Positions 54,557 to 63,210 of a stretch of DNA of 64,000 nt are shown here, piece after piece. Below the pieces are notes generated by a model that saw only the letters and a list, made by a program, of their open reading frames with translations, searched no databases and was not told the DNA's origin. Source of the stretch: Kordia sp965224175 (GTDB lineage: Bacteria > Bacteroidota > Bacteroidia > Flavobacteriales > Flavobacteriaceae); NCBI RefSeq assembly GCF_965224175.1, contig NZ_OZ245041.1:682001-746000 (forward strand), given 5' to 3'. The translations under genes were made by a program, and so were the position numbers. How positions within the stretch are numbered: the first letter of the stretch is position 1; each line of letters opens with the position of its first letter.

Positions 54557-54676
54557 GGAATTTTAAAGTACACTTTGGATACGTCTTTACAATAACAACA
54601 AGCCTATTTTAACGAATGCTTAGAAGCTGTTTCCGATTAAAATCTTATCTTTCCGTAGTTTTATATATTTTACTCT

Positions 54677-55093
54677 ATGATTCAAAAGTGTTTCTATATG
54701 TTTCTAATTGTATTTGTGTTTAGTTTTTCACTAAATGCGCAAACGGAAATTTCTATATTTGATCAAGATACAAATACTAAAAACGTTAAGTTTTATCAGA
54801 TTGAAAACTACAGTCAATTGTTTAGCACAAAGACTTCATTGACTAATTTTACAATTAATGTCAGCGATCTTAAGAAGCCTTTCTTTGAAAAATATAATTA
54901 TATATCTGCTGTAAACGATATCTATAGTAATACCAATAATGATGTATTTACCTATGTAAAATCTACTTATAACATAGAAAACATGAATCGTGGTGTAAAA
55001 ATTGATTCATATAATCCTTTAGGAATTTCTCCAAATGGCACAAGTGTTCTTTTTGGTGTGTTTGGCGTTGTCTTGGATAAATTACAAAAGTAG
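54677..55093 (+). CDS. exported hypothetical protein
   Basis: A 138-residue protein with signal peptide MIQKCFYMFLIVFVFSFSLN followed by AQ. The mature part is small and polar with no recognised motif (SIFDQDTNTKNVKFYQIENY, GVFGVVLDKLQK). It lies between the methyltransferase gene and the convergent glycan operon. Confidence 0.6.
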   Translation: MIQKCFYMFLIVFVFSFSLNAQTEISIFDQDTNTKNVKFYQIENYSQLFSTKTSLTNFTINVSDLKKPFFEKYNYISAVNDIYSNTNNDVFTYVKSTYNIENMNRGVKIDSYNPLGISPNGTSVLFGVFGVVLDKLQK

Positions 55094-55271
55094 AGCACTT
55101 AATGTTTACAGTCTTTACGAGCGCAAACGAAGTAATTTATATATCAAAAAACAAGCTTGATATTTGAAGCAATAGATTGCCACAAGTTTTTATATTACAA
55201 ACATCATTTCAAGTAAATTTATGTAGCAAACTTCTACCGAGAAGTACTATAAAATGATTGTAATCAGCAAA

Positions 55272-56276
55272 CTAAACTAACAAGTCTTTCCACTGCTCTT
55301 TGACAACTTCCCAATTAAAAGTTTCAGCTTTTTTACGTCCATTTTCTGATAATTTCTGAGCAATTTGAGGAGTAACCACCATTTTTTTAATGTGAAAAAT
55401 CATTTCTACAACATTATTTGGCTTCACTAACAAACCATCTTCTTCATGATTGATCAAGTATGGAATTCCACCAACACTCGTAGAAACAATCGGCATTCCT
55501 AGTGCCATCGCTTCTATGAGACTTACAGGCATATTGTCAAAGTTTGTAGTATTTATGAAAATATCATACGCTTCAGAAAGAGAAATCCAATCTTGCTTGG
55601 TGAGTTTCCCTGTAAATTTTACATCAACTTCTAATTCTTTGGCAAGTTGCTGCGTTTTTTCAAAAGAAGTATCTTTTTTAGGACCAACCATGCACAATGT
55701 TGCTTCTACTCCATTCAACTTCAAACCGTGCACAATTTCAATTGCCAATTGCGGATTGTATATTTCGGCAAACGAACGAACCCATAATAGTTTAGCTTGA
55801 ACCTTTTTTCGTAGTTTAAAAGGATATTCTTTAAGTTCAACATTATTAGGAATATGTTTCAAGTTCGTATAACCATACTTCTCAAAAACAGTTTTCAAAA
55901 ATAATGATGGGGAAACATTGACGTATGCATTCTTAAAAATCAGATCACTTTTTTCCTTGCTGTTTTTTAAGCGTTTTTCTAAATTTCCTCCATGTAAAAT
56001 TGATATATATTTGATTTTAAATCGAATACACAGTTTACTCACATAATATGCATACAGAAAATTAGCTGTACTGTATGTGTCGATAAGTACATAATCAAGC
56101 TGTTTACGGTGTTTAAAAACCGTCCAAAGCATGTCTAATAAACGTAGAACTTTGTTTTGTTTGTTGGAAGTCAATCGAATGTCAAAACCTTCTTTTTGGA
56201 GTAATTTCCCCAAAGTTTCAATGGTTGTAGCCGTTTTTCCATGGCCAGAAACGATATTTCCAACATATACTATCAT
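55272..56276 (-). CDS. glycosyltransferase family 4 protein
   Basis: A 334-residue GT-B fold retaining glycosyltransferase. The N-terminal Rossmann domain begins VYVGNIVSGHGKTATTIETLGKLL. The C-terminal domain has AKLLWVRSFAEIYNPQLAIEIV and the donor-binding EX7E-like segment FINTTNFDNMPVSLIEAMALGMPIVSTSVGGIPYLI. Donor and acceptor are unknown. Last gene of the long minus-strand glycan operon; it overlaps the methyltransferase by 4 bp. Confidence 0.9.
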   Translation of the reverse strand: MIVYVGNIVSGHGKTATTIETLGKLLQKEGFDIRLTSNKQNKVLRLLDMLWTVFKHRKQLDYVLIDTYSTANFLYAYYVSKLCIRFKIKYISILHGGNLEKRLKNSKEKSDLIFKNAYVNVSPSLFLKTVFEKYGYTNLKHIPNNVELKEYPFKLRKKVQAKLLWVRSFAEIYNPQLAIEIVHGLKLNGVEATLCMVGPKKDTSFEKTQQLAKELEVDVKFTGKLTKQDWISLSEAYDIFINTTNFDNMPVSLIEAMALGMPIVSTSVGGIPYLINHEEDGLLVKPNNVVEMIFHIKKMVVTPQIAQKLSENGRKKAETFNWEVVKEQWKDLLV

Positions 56277-56953
56277 GCTTTTTTATGCGCTACAAAAACA
56301 TCAAATAAAGGTAAAATTGGTAAAATTTTTGCCAAACTCTTCACTTCATACGTTTCACTTACAATCTTACGAATCGATTGAATTTCAGAATCGTGATAAT
56401 CGCCTGTAAAATCTTGTCCAGCCAATTTTCTTCCTAATTTATATAAGAAATTTTCAGTAGGTCCAGAAATGATCACTTCTCCTCCATTTTTCAATAAAGT
56501 TCTGAATTTTCCCATGTATTTTCGTAACTGATCGTCGTTCATATGTTCCAATACATCAAGTGCTATGACAACATCAAATGTATTTTCTTCTAAATCTTTA
56601 TCAAACAAATCACCTTCCATAAATGTTATAGCATCAGGATAGTTGATGTTTTCTTTCAATAAATTTACAGGTCTTAAATCTAAATCTAAACCAACAACAT
56701 TGTGTGAATTTGTTGCTAATTCATACGACATTACGCCTGTTCCACAACCAAAATCTAAAACTCTGAGCGACTTTTTATTTTTCTTATGCACATAATTAGC
56801 TACGACTTTTAATCGTTTCCAAAAAATATGATCAATTACAGGATTTTTGTGTGCGTATGCTGGTAAAGCGGCTTCTGATAATACTTCATCTGTTCCTTGC
56901 GCTTTGAGTCTTTTTACAATTTCTGTTTTAAAAAGCTTCTTTGTTGCTTTCAT
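56273..56953 (-). CDS. SAM-dependent methyltransferase in the glycan operon
   Basis: A 226-residue class I methyltransferase: LRVLDFGCGTGVMSYELA (motif I), VGLDLDLRPVNLL (motif II), TFDVVIALDVLEHMNDDQL and GGEVIISGPTENFLY. The protein could methylate a glycan, a lipid-linked intermediate or a small molecule. It is 12 bp downstream of the propeller protein gene and overlaps the following GT4 by 4 bp. Confidence 0.87.
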   Translation of the reverse strand: MKATKKLFKTEIVKRLKAQGTDEVLSEAALPAYAHKNPVIDHIFWKRLKVVANYVHKKNKKSLRVLDFGCGTGVMSYELATNSHNVVGLDLDLRPVNLLKENINYPDAITFMEGDLFDKDLEENTFDVVIALDVLEHMNDDQLRKYMGKFRTLLKNGGEVIISGPTENFLYKLGRKLAGQDFTGDYHDSEIQSIRKIVSETYEVKSLAKILPILPLFDVFVAHKKA

Positions 56954-56965
56954 GTTCGTTTTAGG

Positions 56966-57934
56966 TTAAAAGTTGTTTTTTAGGCTAAACGTAATTTTTT
57001 CAGTTCCATATCCATAACCGTCAAAAATTGCTTTGTACGTTCCGTCTGGCAATTTATGAATATCTATGTGATGCATTCCATTTTTTGCCCAAGTTTGTCC
57101 TTGATTTTTAAGAATCGGGTTATTTTTTAGTGTATTTTCTTTATAAAATGTCTTTGAAATAGAATCGATTGAAAAACCATATACAGCACGACCATAACCG
57201 CCAAAATGATCTTGTGCAAAGCGAATTAGTTTTCCATCATAATTTAAAAGTCTTCCCGCAGAACGTGTATAGTTTCCAGATAATAATGGTGAAGAAGGAT
57301 GTTCTTTCCATTCGCCATGCAGACTATCGGAAACATATAAACGTAAATCTTTATCTTCCGTAGCAAATAAATAAGAAACTTTGTCTTTTTCAAAATACGT
57401 TGCATCAACGAGTCGTTTGTTTGTAATCAAAACTTTATCTACTTGCCAATCAAATGGAAAATTATTGGTTTTATACAAACGTACTTGACTATGACGTTTT
57501 GTTTCAGGAATCATATAGGTAACTCCATTTTTTTCAAATATAAACGGATACGACAAATGCACAGTTTCGTCTAAAGCAATTCCGAGATATTTCCAAGTTC
57601 CATTTTCTTCAACAGCCACACCAATATCTGCATGTTTCTCACTCATGATTTCAAAAAAAGCATACCATTTTCCGTCTTTTTGGTGTAAAAAAGGATCTGC
57701 CATGAGCAATTTAGCAGGAATTTTATTGTTTTCACGATTGAATACTTTTGCTTCAGAAACCTTCCAAGACAACGGATTTTGCGTAGTTCCTGTTGCAATT
57801 GAGTAATAAGCTCCTGTAATTTTTCTTCCGAAAAACGGCACCGGTTTTTTCATAAAATAACAATAGCCGATATAACTCGAAAAGAGAAATCCGAGAATGA
57901 AAACTATAAATATTATTTTTTTTAAAATCTTCAA
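56966..57934 (-). CDS. GIPC-transferase N-terminal-like beta-propeller protein
   Basis: A 322-residue protein with one N-terminal membrane anchor (about 5-27). The body is a five-bladed propeller similar to the N-terminal domain named after plant glucosamine inositolphosphorylceramide transferase: LLMADPFLHQKDGKWYAFFEIM, YPFIFEKNGVTYMIPETKRHSQVRLYK is the continuation, DATYFEKDKVSYLFATE and RFAQDHFGGYGRAVYGF. Such domains resemble GH43/62-type folds. The lumenal or periplasmic placement and operon context suggest carbohydrate binding or modification; activity unknown. Confidence 0.8.
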   Translation of the reverse strand: MKILKKIIFIVFILGFLFSSYIGYCYFMKKPVPFFGRKITGAYYSIATGTTQNPLSWKVSEAKVFNRENNKIPAKLLMADPFLHQKDGKWYAFFEIMSEKHADIGVAVEENGTWKYLGIALDETVHLSYPFIFEKNGVTYMIPETKRHSQVRLYKTNNFPFDWQVDKVLITNKRLVDATYFEKDKVSYLFATEDKDLRLYVSDSLHGEWKEHPSSPLLSGNYTRSAGRLLNYDGKLIRFAQDHFGGYGRAVYGFSIDSISKTFYKENTLKNNPILKNQGQTWAKNGMHHIDIHKLPDGTYKAIFDGYGYGTEKITFSLKNNF

Positions 57935-58018
57935 GTTGTTTTTTTTAAGGGATTAGCGAATTAGGAATTTGGGATTAGTGCTTATACTACTAAAATCAGA
58001 GTATCTAACACCCAAAAA

Positions 58019-59617
58019 CTAATGCCTAATGCCTGTATCATACAATCGCCATTTGCCTTTTTGAAAGCGCAATTCAAATTCCGGTAAATCTATATAAATT
58101 AATACATATTCCACACCATAATCGCGTAAAAATTGATTGGATGCTTCACGTGATAGTTTATTGTAATTTTGATAGTCTTGATACCATTGCACATATCGTT
58201 TAGGATTTCCTTCTATCAACATATTTGCACCTTTACTATCTAAAACCACAGAACGTTGTCCGCCAGAACGACCAATGTCTGGAGCAAATAGAATTGCGTC
58301 TTTTGGTGTATTTTCTCGTATAAAAGTCAGTACTTCGTTCAAATCTTCACTTTCTTGCCCATTTACAATTGATCCGACAGATAGCGAATTTGGCAATACA
58401 CGACGAATCATGTCATTAGATACAAAAGGAATTTTGCCAAACGAATTTTGTTTACTAAAGACAAGCATCAAAAAAAATCCACCAAAAATATACGGAAGGA
58501 TTTTCTTAAAAAGATCATTTCTATAAAGAATATCTAACAGAAAAGCTATGGCAAAGTACATTGCCAAAATCAATAGTTTTTGCATGCGTACCAACTGAAA
58601 CGACATTCTAATATTTAAGTCAAACATAGAGTTAATCGCCAATTCTACATAAGTTGCTAAATTTGGAAGCACAAATAGCAATGCGCTTAGCATTACAATA
58701 TATTTGCTTCGCAAGCGATCTTTCATTGTTCCTTTAGTATATGCAAGTATGATAAACGCAACAACAATAGAGAAATATGCTCCATATTTGAGCGATATCC
58801 ATTGTTTCCAAAATGTAGTTGGTTCTGATAAAAATGATGGAAATTTTAATGCGACTGCTTCTTTGTATAGCGCTATATCATAATCTGCTTTTGCAGAAAC
58901 ATTTCCTAAATACGTGACAAAAAACGGCAGCATTCCTATAAAAATCAATACTAAAGAAATGAGGTTTTGCTTACTGAATAAGGATTTCCAGCGTTTTTCT
59001 TTAAAATATGAATGTACTAGAATATATCCTATAAAAAGTAACACTCCACTTAAACCTGTTATGGGATGAAAATTAAATAGCAAACCAGCTAAAAAAGCAG
59101 CTAAATATACTTTTTTACTGTGTTGAAAATTCAGAATTAAAAATGGTAATGGCATGATCGCGTAATACACAACACGCGGTAACAATGACCATATATCTGA
59201 AATTCCCCAATATTCTAATCCAGGAATCCAAACAATTCCGCGCATCAACACAGAAACAAACAAGGCTATCCAAAAGTTTTTTGTGATTCTGAATAGTAAA
59301 AAATACCAAAGCAATCCAAATAGAATATGACAAATGAACGTAAGTATATTCAAAGCTTGCACATAGTTACCATCGGTAAAATTGGCAAAGAAACGAAGCG
59401 TTTCTATATAAAAAGGTGTGTAATATTTTACATTATCGAGATCATTTGCAAATGTATCATGTGGAAACATCGCAGGATCGTCCATTTTTAAACAGACAGG
59501 AATAATATTGTGTAAATCAGAGCTTAAATGTGTTTCATTTGAAGATAAATTCCCCAAATAATACCCAAAAGCAATACAAACATTCAGTAAAACTACGATG
59601 ATGTGCTTGCGATTCAT
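58019..59617 (-). CDS. polytopic membrane protein, GT-C-like
   Basis: A 532-residue protein with about 10-11 hydrophobic helices and a short soluble C-terminus. The first external loop (DLHNIIPVCLKMDDPAMFPHDTFANDL) has acidic residues where GT-C glycosyltransferases keep their catalytic Asp/Glu. The tail (DAILFAPDIGRSGGQRSVVLDSKG) is typical of mannosyl- or arabinosyltransferase-like GT-C members. Assignment rests on topology and context. It overlaps the GT2 gene by 4 bp. Confidence 0.7.
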   Translation of the reverse strand: MNRKHIIVVLLNVCIAFGYYLGNLSSNETHLSSDLHNIIPVCLKMDDPAMFPHDTFANDLDNVKYYTPFYIETLRFFANFTDGNYVQALNILTFICHILFGLLWYFLLFRITKNFWIALFVSVLMRGIVWIPGLEYWGISDIWSLLPRVVYYAIMPLPFLILNFQHSKKVYLAAFLAGLLFNFHPITGLSGVLLFIGYILVHSYFKEKRWKSLFSKQNLISLVLIFIGMLPFFVTYLGNVSAKADYDIALYKEAVALKFPSFLSEPTTFWKQWISLKYGAYFSIVVAFIILAYTKGTMKDRLRSKYIVMLSALLFVLPNLATYVELAINSMFDLNIRMSFQLVRMQKLLILAMYFAIAFLLDILYRNDLFKKILPYIFGGFFLMLVFSKQNSFGKIPFVSNDMIRRVLPNSLSVGSIVNGQESEDLNEVLTFIRENTPKDAILFAPDIGRSGGQRSVVLDSKGANMLIEGNPKRYVQWYQDYQNYNKLSREASNQFLRDYGVEYVLIYIDLPEFELRFQKGKWRLYDTGIRH

Positions 59618-60570
59618 GACACTGATTTTGGCGCTTTTAAGATATCGTATTGTATGGCTTGTAGTAATAACTGAAAGCCAAGAATCAACGAAACTGTAAT
59701 GAGCATAATCGTTCCTACAGGCGTAAATTCACCAATATTGTGGTAATGAAGCCAATTGTAAATTCCATACACTACACCAAATAAAAACATTGGAATTCCA
59801 AATAACAAGTAAATGGAAGCAATATTAAAATCGTAGATAAAATAACTCTTTATAATACGTTTCCAGAAGGTTTTTGTCAATTTTGGAATGAAGATGAATG
59901 GAATTTTCCAAACTTGCATGCTCGATTTTTCATCTCCATAATGCGCTGGCATTGGTACATCTTTGATTCTTGCATCTTGAAAATACAATTCTGCAATCAG
60001 TGAAGATTCAAAATAATAATCGCGATGAATATTTTTGAAATCTAATTGTTTCAACAGTTCTACTTTAATGGCAAAAAAACCATTCGTCGGATCGAAATTG
60101 TTCCAATAACCCGAAGCGGCTTTGGTCAAAAACGACAATCCTAAATTCCCAACCTTTCGTACAAACGGCATTTGTCGTAAGGCTTTAAAATCTTTGAAAC
60201 GATTTCCCTTTGCGTATTCTGCTTCTTTGTTAATTAATGGTTGTAGTAAATGCGGAATAAAACTACTGTCCATTTGATCGTCAGCGTCTACTTTAATTAC
60301 AAAATCAAGTTCTAATTCAATTGCTTTCTTGAAACCATTTTTTGTAGCGCCACCAACTCCAGAATTCTTTTCATTTTTAACAATAACAATTCTTTCTTCA
60401 GACTTGGACTTAGCAACTAAATTTTCAGGAATAGGTTCTTTTCCACAATCATCCACAATGATAATTTTGTCAATGAATTCAGGTAACTTTCGCACTACAT
60501 TTTCTATGTGTTTTGCGGCGTTATAATATGGAATGACGACTCCTATGGTATGTTCAGCAAAGTTTGTCAT
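59614..60570 (-). CDS. glycosyltransferase family 2 protein
   Basis: A 318-residue inverting GT-A enzyme with a membrane-anchored C-terminus. HTIGVVIPYYNAAKHIENVV begins the nucleotide-binding fold; FVIKVDADDQMDSSFIPHLL carries the DxD motif, and the acceptor-side segment PTNGFFAIKVELLKQLDF follows. Two C-terminal hydrophobic helices (about 255-275 and 285-305) suggest a polyprenyl-phosphate-linked sugar synthase-like (DPM/ArnC-like) activity, a good partner for the adjacent GT-C protein. It overlaps the wzy-like gene by 4 bp. Confidence 0.9.
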   Translation of the reverse strand: MTNFAEHTIGVVIPYYNAAKHIENVVRKLPEFIDKIIIVDDCGKEPIPENLVAKSKSEERIVIVKNEKNSGVGGATKNGFKKAIELELDFVIKVDADDQMDSSFIPHLLQPLINKEAEYAKGNRFKDFKALRQMPFVRKVGNLGLSFLTKAASGYWNNFDPTNGFFAIKVELLKQLDFKNIHRDYYFESSLIAELYFQDARIKDVPMPAHYGDEKSSMQVWKIPFIFIPKLTKTFWKRIIKSYFIYDFNIASIYLLFGIPMFLFGVVYGIYNWLHYHNIGEFTPVGTIMLITVSLILGFQLLLQAIQYDILKAPKSVS

Positions 60571-61883
60571 GATTTTATGTAATATCGAGGGCTTAATAAA
60601 ACTGCTGTTGCAAATAAAAACAAGCCCAATATAGCAAAAACAGGTCGGTAAACATATAATTGTTCTCCAAATAATAAAGTAACCATCGTTGCTAGGACTA
60701 ATCCTTTGAGTACAATTCCTAATTGTACAAAACGTTTAAAGTCTAAGGCAAAGTAACTTAACAGCCATCTTACATAGAAATATAGACCAACCAAACCGAC
60801 TTCATTAATCAGCGTTAAATAAATATTGTGTGCTGAATTTCCGATCAAAATGAAATTATTAAAACCCGAACCAAACGGCACAATGTATACATGTGTGAGC
60901 AAGTAATCTATATATTTTAATGATAAGTTTTTTCTTCCGGCTCCTAAGTCTTCATAAAGTTGATCTACATTTCCTTGTGCTACCAACGTCGGATCTGATA
61001 TCTTACTAAATACACGTCCATCAATTACATTGGTGATCAACGTAAAAATTTCGGTATTGTACATGGAAACAATCATAAGCCCAATACCTAAAACAACAGA
61101 CATATAGATAAATTTCCCTGTAGATCGTATAAAGAAATATCCTAAAAACACCAATAAACCTACATAGCTCGTACGCGAACCACTCAAACCTAGCGCGATC
61201 ATAGCGAAGATGATTCCCGCTAATAACATAATTTTATTGATGCGTAGTTCTTTCTGAAGAAACATTCCAATAAAAGTTACCAACGAAATGTACATGACCA
61301 TTCCCAAAACAATCTTATTTGGTCCTAAAATACCAGAAAGAAAGCCTCCATACGCTTTTCTATCTAATTCACTCCACAAATACGGAACAACTCCAAAGTG
61401 TTGAAATAACACTACTAATGAAGCTATAATCACCATGATAATATGTAAATATACCAGTTGACGGTACGTTTTTATACTTCGCATCAAAATCAAGAAAAAT
61501 ATGAATGAAAAGTAGAAAATTAAGAAATGATACATGAATAATGTAGTTCTTAAAATCCAAGTTAATCGTCCGTTTAGGTAACTAATAAAAAACGTAAAAA
61601 TCATCATAAACATACACCATCGGATGAATGTCCATAAATAAAATAAGTACTTTTCTTTATTGATAAACCATAGCAAAACTATTCTATTTTGGTAGAATTG
61701 ATACATTATCATCATTCCGACAAAATCGTATAAACGCAATTCGTTATTTCCCGTAATACTGTAATTAAATACCGCAACATTGTAAAAATAAGATATCAGA
61801 ATTAAAAATAGCGTTACCTTGAGAAGACTTGATTTTCCAAGTATTCTCATACGCTTTTCCATATATTCTGTAAGTGTTGCCAT
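60567..61883 (-). CDS. O-antigen polymerase/ligase-like (Wzy/WaaL) membrane protein
   Basis: A 438-residue polytopic membrane protein with about ten helices and a large external loop (about 285-345). IFAMIALGLSGSRTSYVGLLVFLG is the Wzy_C hallmark, and NSAHNIYLTLINEVGLVGLYFY carries the conserved His of the O-antigen ligase family. It would polymerise repeat units or ligate glycan to a lipid carrier; the two cannot be told apart by sequence alone. Its ATG immediately follows the GT4 stop codon. Confidence 0.88.
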   Translation of the reverse strand: MATLTEYMEKRMRILGKSSLLKVTLFLILISYFYNVAVFNYSITGNNELRLYDFVGMMIMYQFYQNRIVLLWFINKEKYLFYLWTFIRWCMFMMIFTFFISYLNGRLTWILRTTLFMYHFLIFYFSFIFFLILMRSIKTYRQLVYLHIIMVIIASLVVLFQHFGVVPYLWSELDRKAYGGFLSGILGPNKIVLGMVMYISLVTFIGMFLQKELRINKIMLLAGIIFAMIALGLSGSRTSYVGLLVFLGYFFIRSTGKFIYMSVVLGIGLMIVSMYNTEIFTLITNVIDGRVFSKISDPTLVAQGNVDQLYEDLGAGRKNLSLKYIDYLLTHVYIVPFGSGFNNFILIGNSAHNIYLTLINEVGLVGLYFYVRWLLSYFALDFKRFVQLGIVLKGLVLATMVTLLFGEQLYVYRPVFAILGLFLFATAVLLSPRYYIKS

Positions 61884-62951
61884 TTACAATTCGTTGTAAA
61901 AACTAATTAGTTGCTGAATGATTGCTTTTTGAGCAAAATTTTCTTGTATGTGTATGTATAATTTTTCCGCTTTCGCGAGACGTTCGTTTTTGTTTTCCAT
62001 TAAAAAACTGAGTTTCTCTGCAAAAGCCGTTTCATTTTTCGGAGGAACAATATATCCTTTCGTTTCGTCAGAAACAACTCGGTTACATTCGCCGACATCT
62101 GTGGTTAACACTGCTAATTCATGCAATCCATATTCCAACAACGCAATTGGTAAACCTTCAGATGCTGATGAAAGTACACCAATATCGCATTGACTCAAAA
62201 TGTGTGAAACGTCTTCTCTACTTCCATAAATAAAGATTTTTTCACTTAATCCGTGATCGTGAAGATACAATTTGATCTGTCGTGAATAATCATCTTCAAA
62301 ATCTTTTCCGACCAAATGCAATGTCCAATCGTCTTTTTGTACCATTTTAAACGTTTTCAACAGCAACACATGATCTTTTTGCGGACGTAAATTCGCCAAA
62401 CAAACAATACGTTTTCCTTCTGCTCCTTTTAGTTCCGTGCTTGTTTTAACCGTTTCATTCTTCACGGGAAAATTTGACAAATAGACAATTTTAGAAACTG
62501 CTAAGTTGTTTTTTGCCCAATCCTTTAATCGTTGGTTTACGGAAATTACACCATTCATGGCATACGAAGCCATCTTGATTGCAAAAGCTTTTCGTTGCGC
62601 CAAAAATTCACTATTTCCATAATGATCATGCCAAACCATTTTAAATTTCGGATAGATCAATTTGGTTAAAAACACAATGAAAAATGAAGTAGCGTGTGCA
62701 TGAACAATAGAAATTTCATTTTTTTTAATAAAAGCTTTCAATCGCTTGATCGCTGCAAAATCGAAAGTACGTTGACGATTCAAAAATAAATATTCAACTT
62801 CGTCAGCAATCTGATTCTTTAAAATTCCTTCTTTTCGCGTTGTACACAAAAACGAAGTTTCTACTTCTGTAGCCAAAGCATTTGCATACGTAACGGCCAA
62901 TTTTTCGGCGCCGCCAGTATCGAGTGTATCTATGACTTGAAGGGTTTTCAT
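61884..62951 (-). CDS. glycosyltransferase family 4 protein
   Basis: A 355-residue GT-B glycosyltransferase. VIDTLDTGGAEKLAVTYANAL opens the N-terminal domain (the GGAE acceptor/phosphate loop), HAHATSFFIVFLTKL follows, and the C-terminal donor domain has VCLANLRPQKDHVLLLKTF and CDIGVLSSASEGLPIALLEYGLHELAVLTTDVGE. Substrates unknown. A 40-bp tandem repeat lies directly before its start codon, between it and the exostosin-type gene. Confidence 0.92.
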   Translation of the reverse strand: MKTLQVIDTLDTGGAEKLAVTYANALATEVETSFLCTTRKEGILKNQIADEVEYLFLNRQRTFDFAAIKRLKAFIKKNEISIVHAHATSFFIVFLTKLIYPKFKMVWHDHYGNSEFLAQRKAFAIKMASYAMNGVISVNQRLKDWAKNNLAVSKIVYLSNFPVKNETVKTSTELKGAEGKRIVCLANLRPQKDHVLLLKTFKMVQKDDWTLHLVGKDFEDDYSRQIKLYLHDHGLSEKIFIYGSREDVSHILSQCDIGVLSSASEGLPIALLEYGLHELAVLTTDVGECNRVVSDETKGYIVPPKNETAFAEKLSFLMENKNERLAKAEKLYIHIQENFAQKAIIQQLISFYNEL

Positions 62952-62958
62952 ATGTTCA

Positions 62959-62998
62959 TTTATTCGTTTATTCGTTTATTCGTTTATTCGTTTATTCG
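62959..62998. repeat. 5 x 8-bp tandem repeat (TTTATTCG)
   Basis: Five perfect head-to-tail copies of TTTATTCG starting 8 bp upstream of the GT4 ATG at 62951, so it is in the presumed leader of that gene. Because the unit is not a multiple of 3 and lies outside coding sequence, copy-number change would alter leader length or promoter spacing rather than the protein. Confidence 0.9.
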
Positions 62999-63140
62999 AA
63001 AATACTTTTAAATTTATAATTCAATATTCTACATTCCCAAAACGTCAGTTCTAGTGATTTTCGTTAGAAAATAATATCGAGAATAGCTACGATACAATAA
63101 ACTCTTTGATTTCAAAGTTGTTCTCGACACAAAATTCTTT

Positions 63141-63166
63141 CATTTCGACTGCGCTCAATGTGACAG
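63141..63166. repeat. dispersed intergenic repeat element
   Basis: TTTCGACTGCGCTCAATGTGACA and its surroundings are of a type repeated in intergenic DNA of many flavobacteria. A degenerate relative (TTCGGTTCCGCTCAGAC) overlaps the end of the M14 gene at 33742. Naming it as a genome-wide repeat comes from general knowledge. Confidence 0.5.
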
Positions 63167-63210
63167 AATTTCACTCAAACTGACGTTTTGAATAATTAAA
63201 CATTTAGCAT

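Noticed and set aside
62959..62998. CRISPR-like array
   Set aside because: The units are 8 bp, perfectly contiguous and without spacers, and no cas genes are present. It is a simple tandem repeat.
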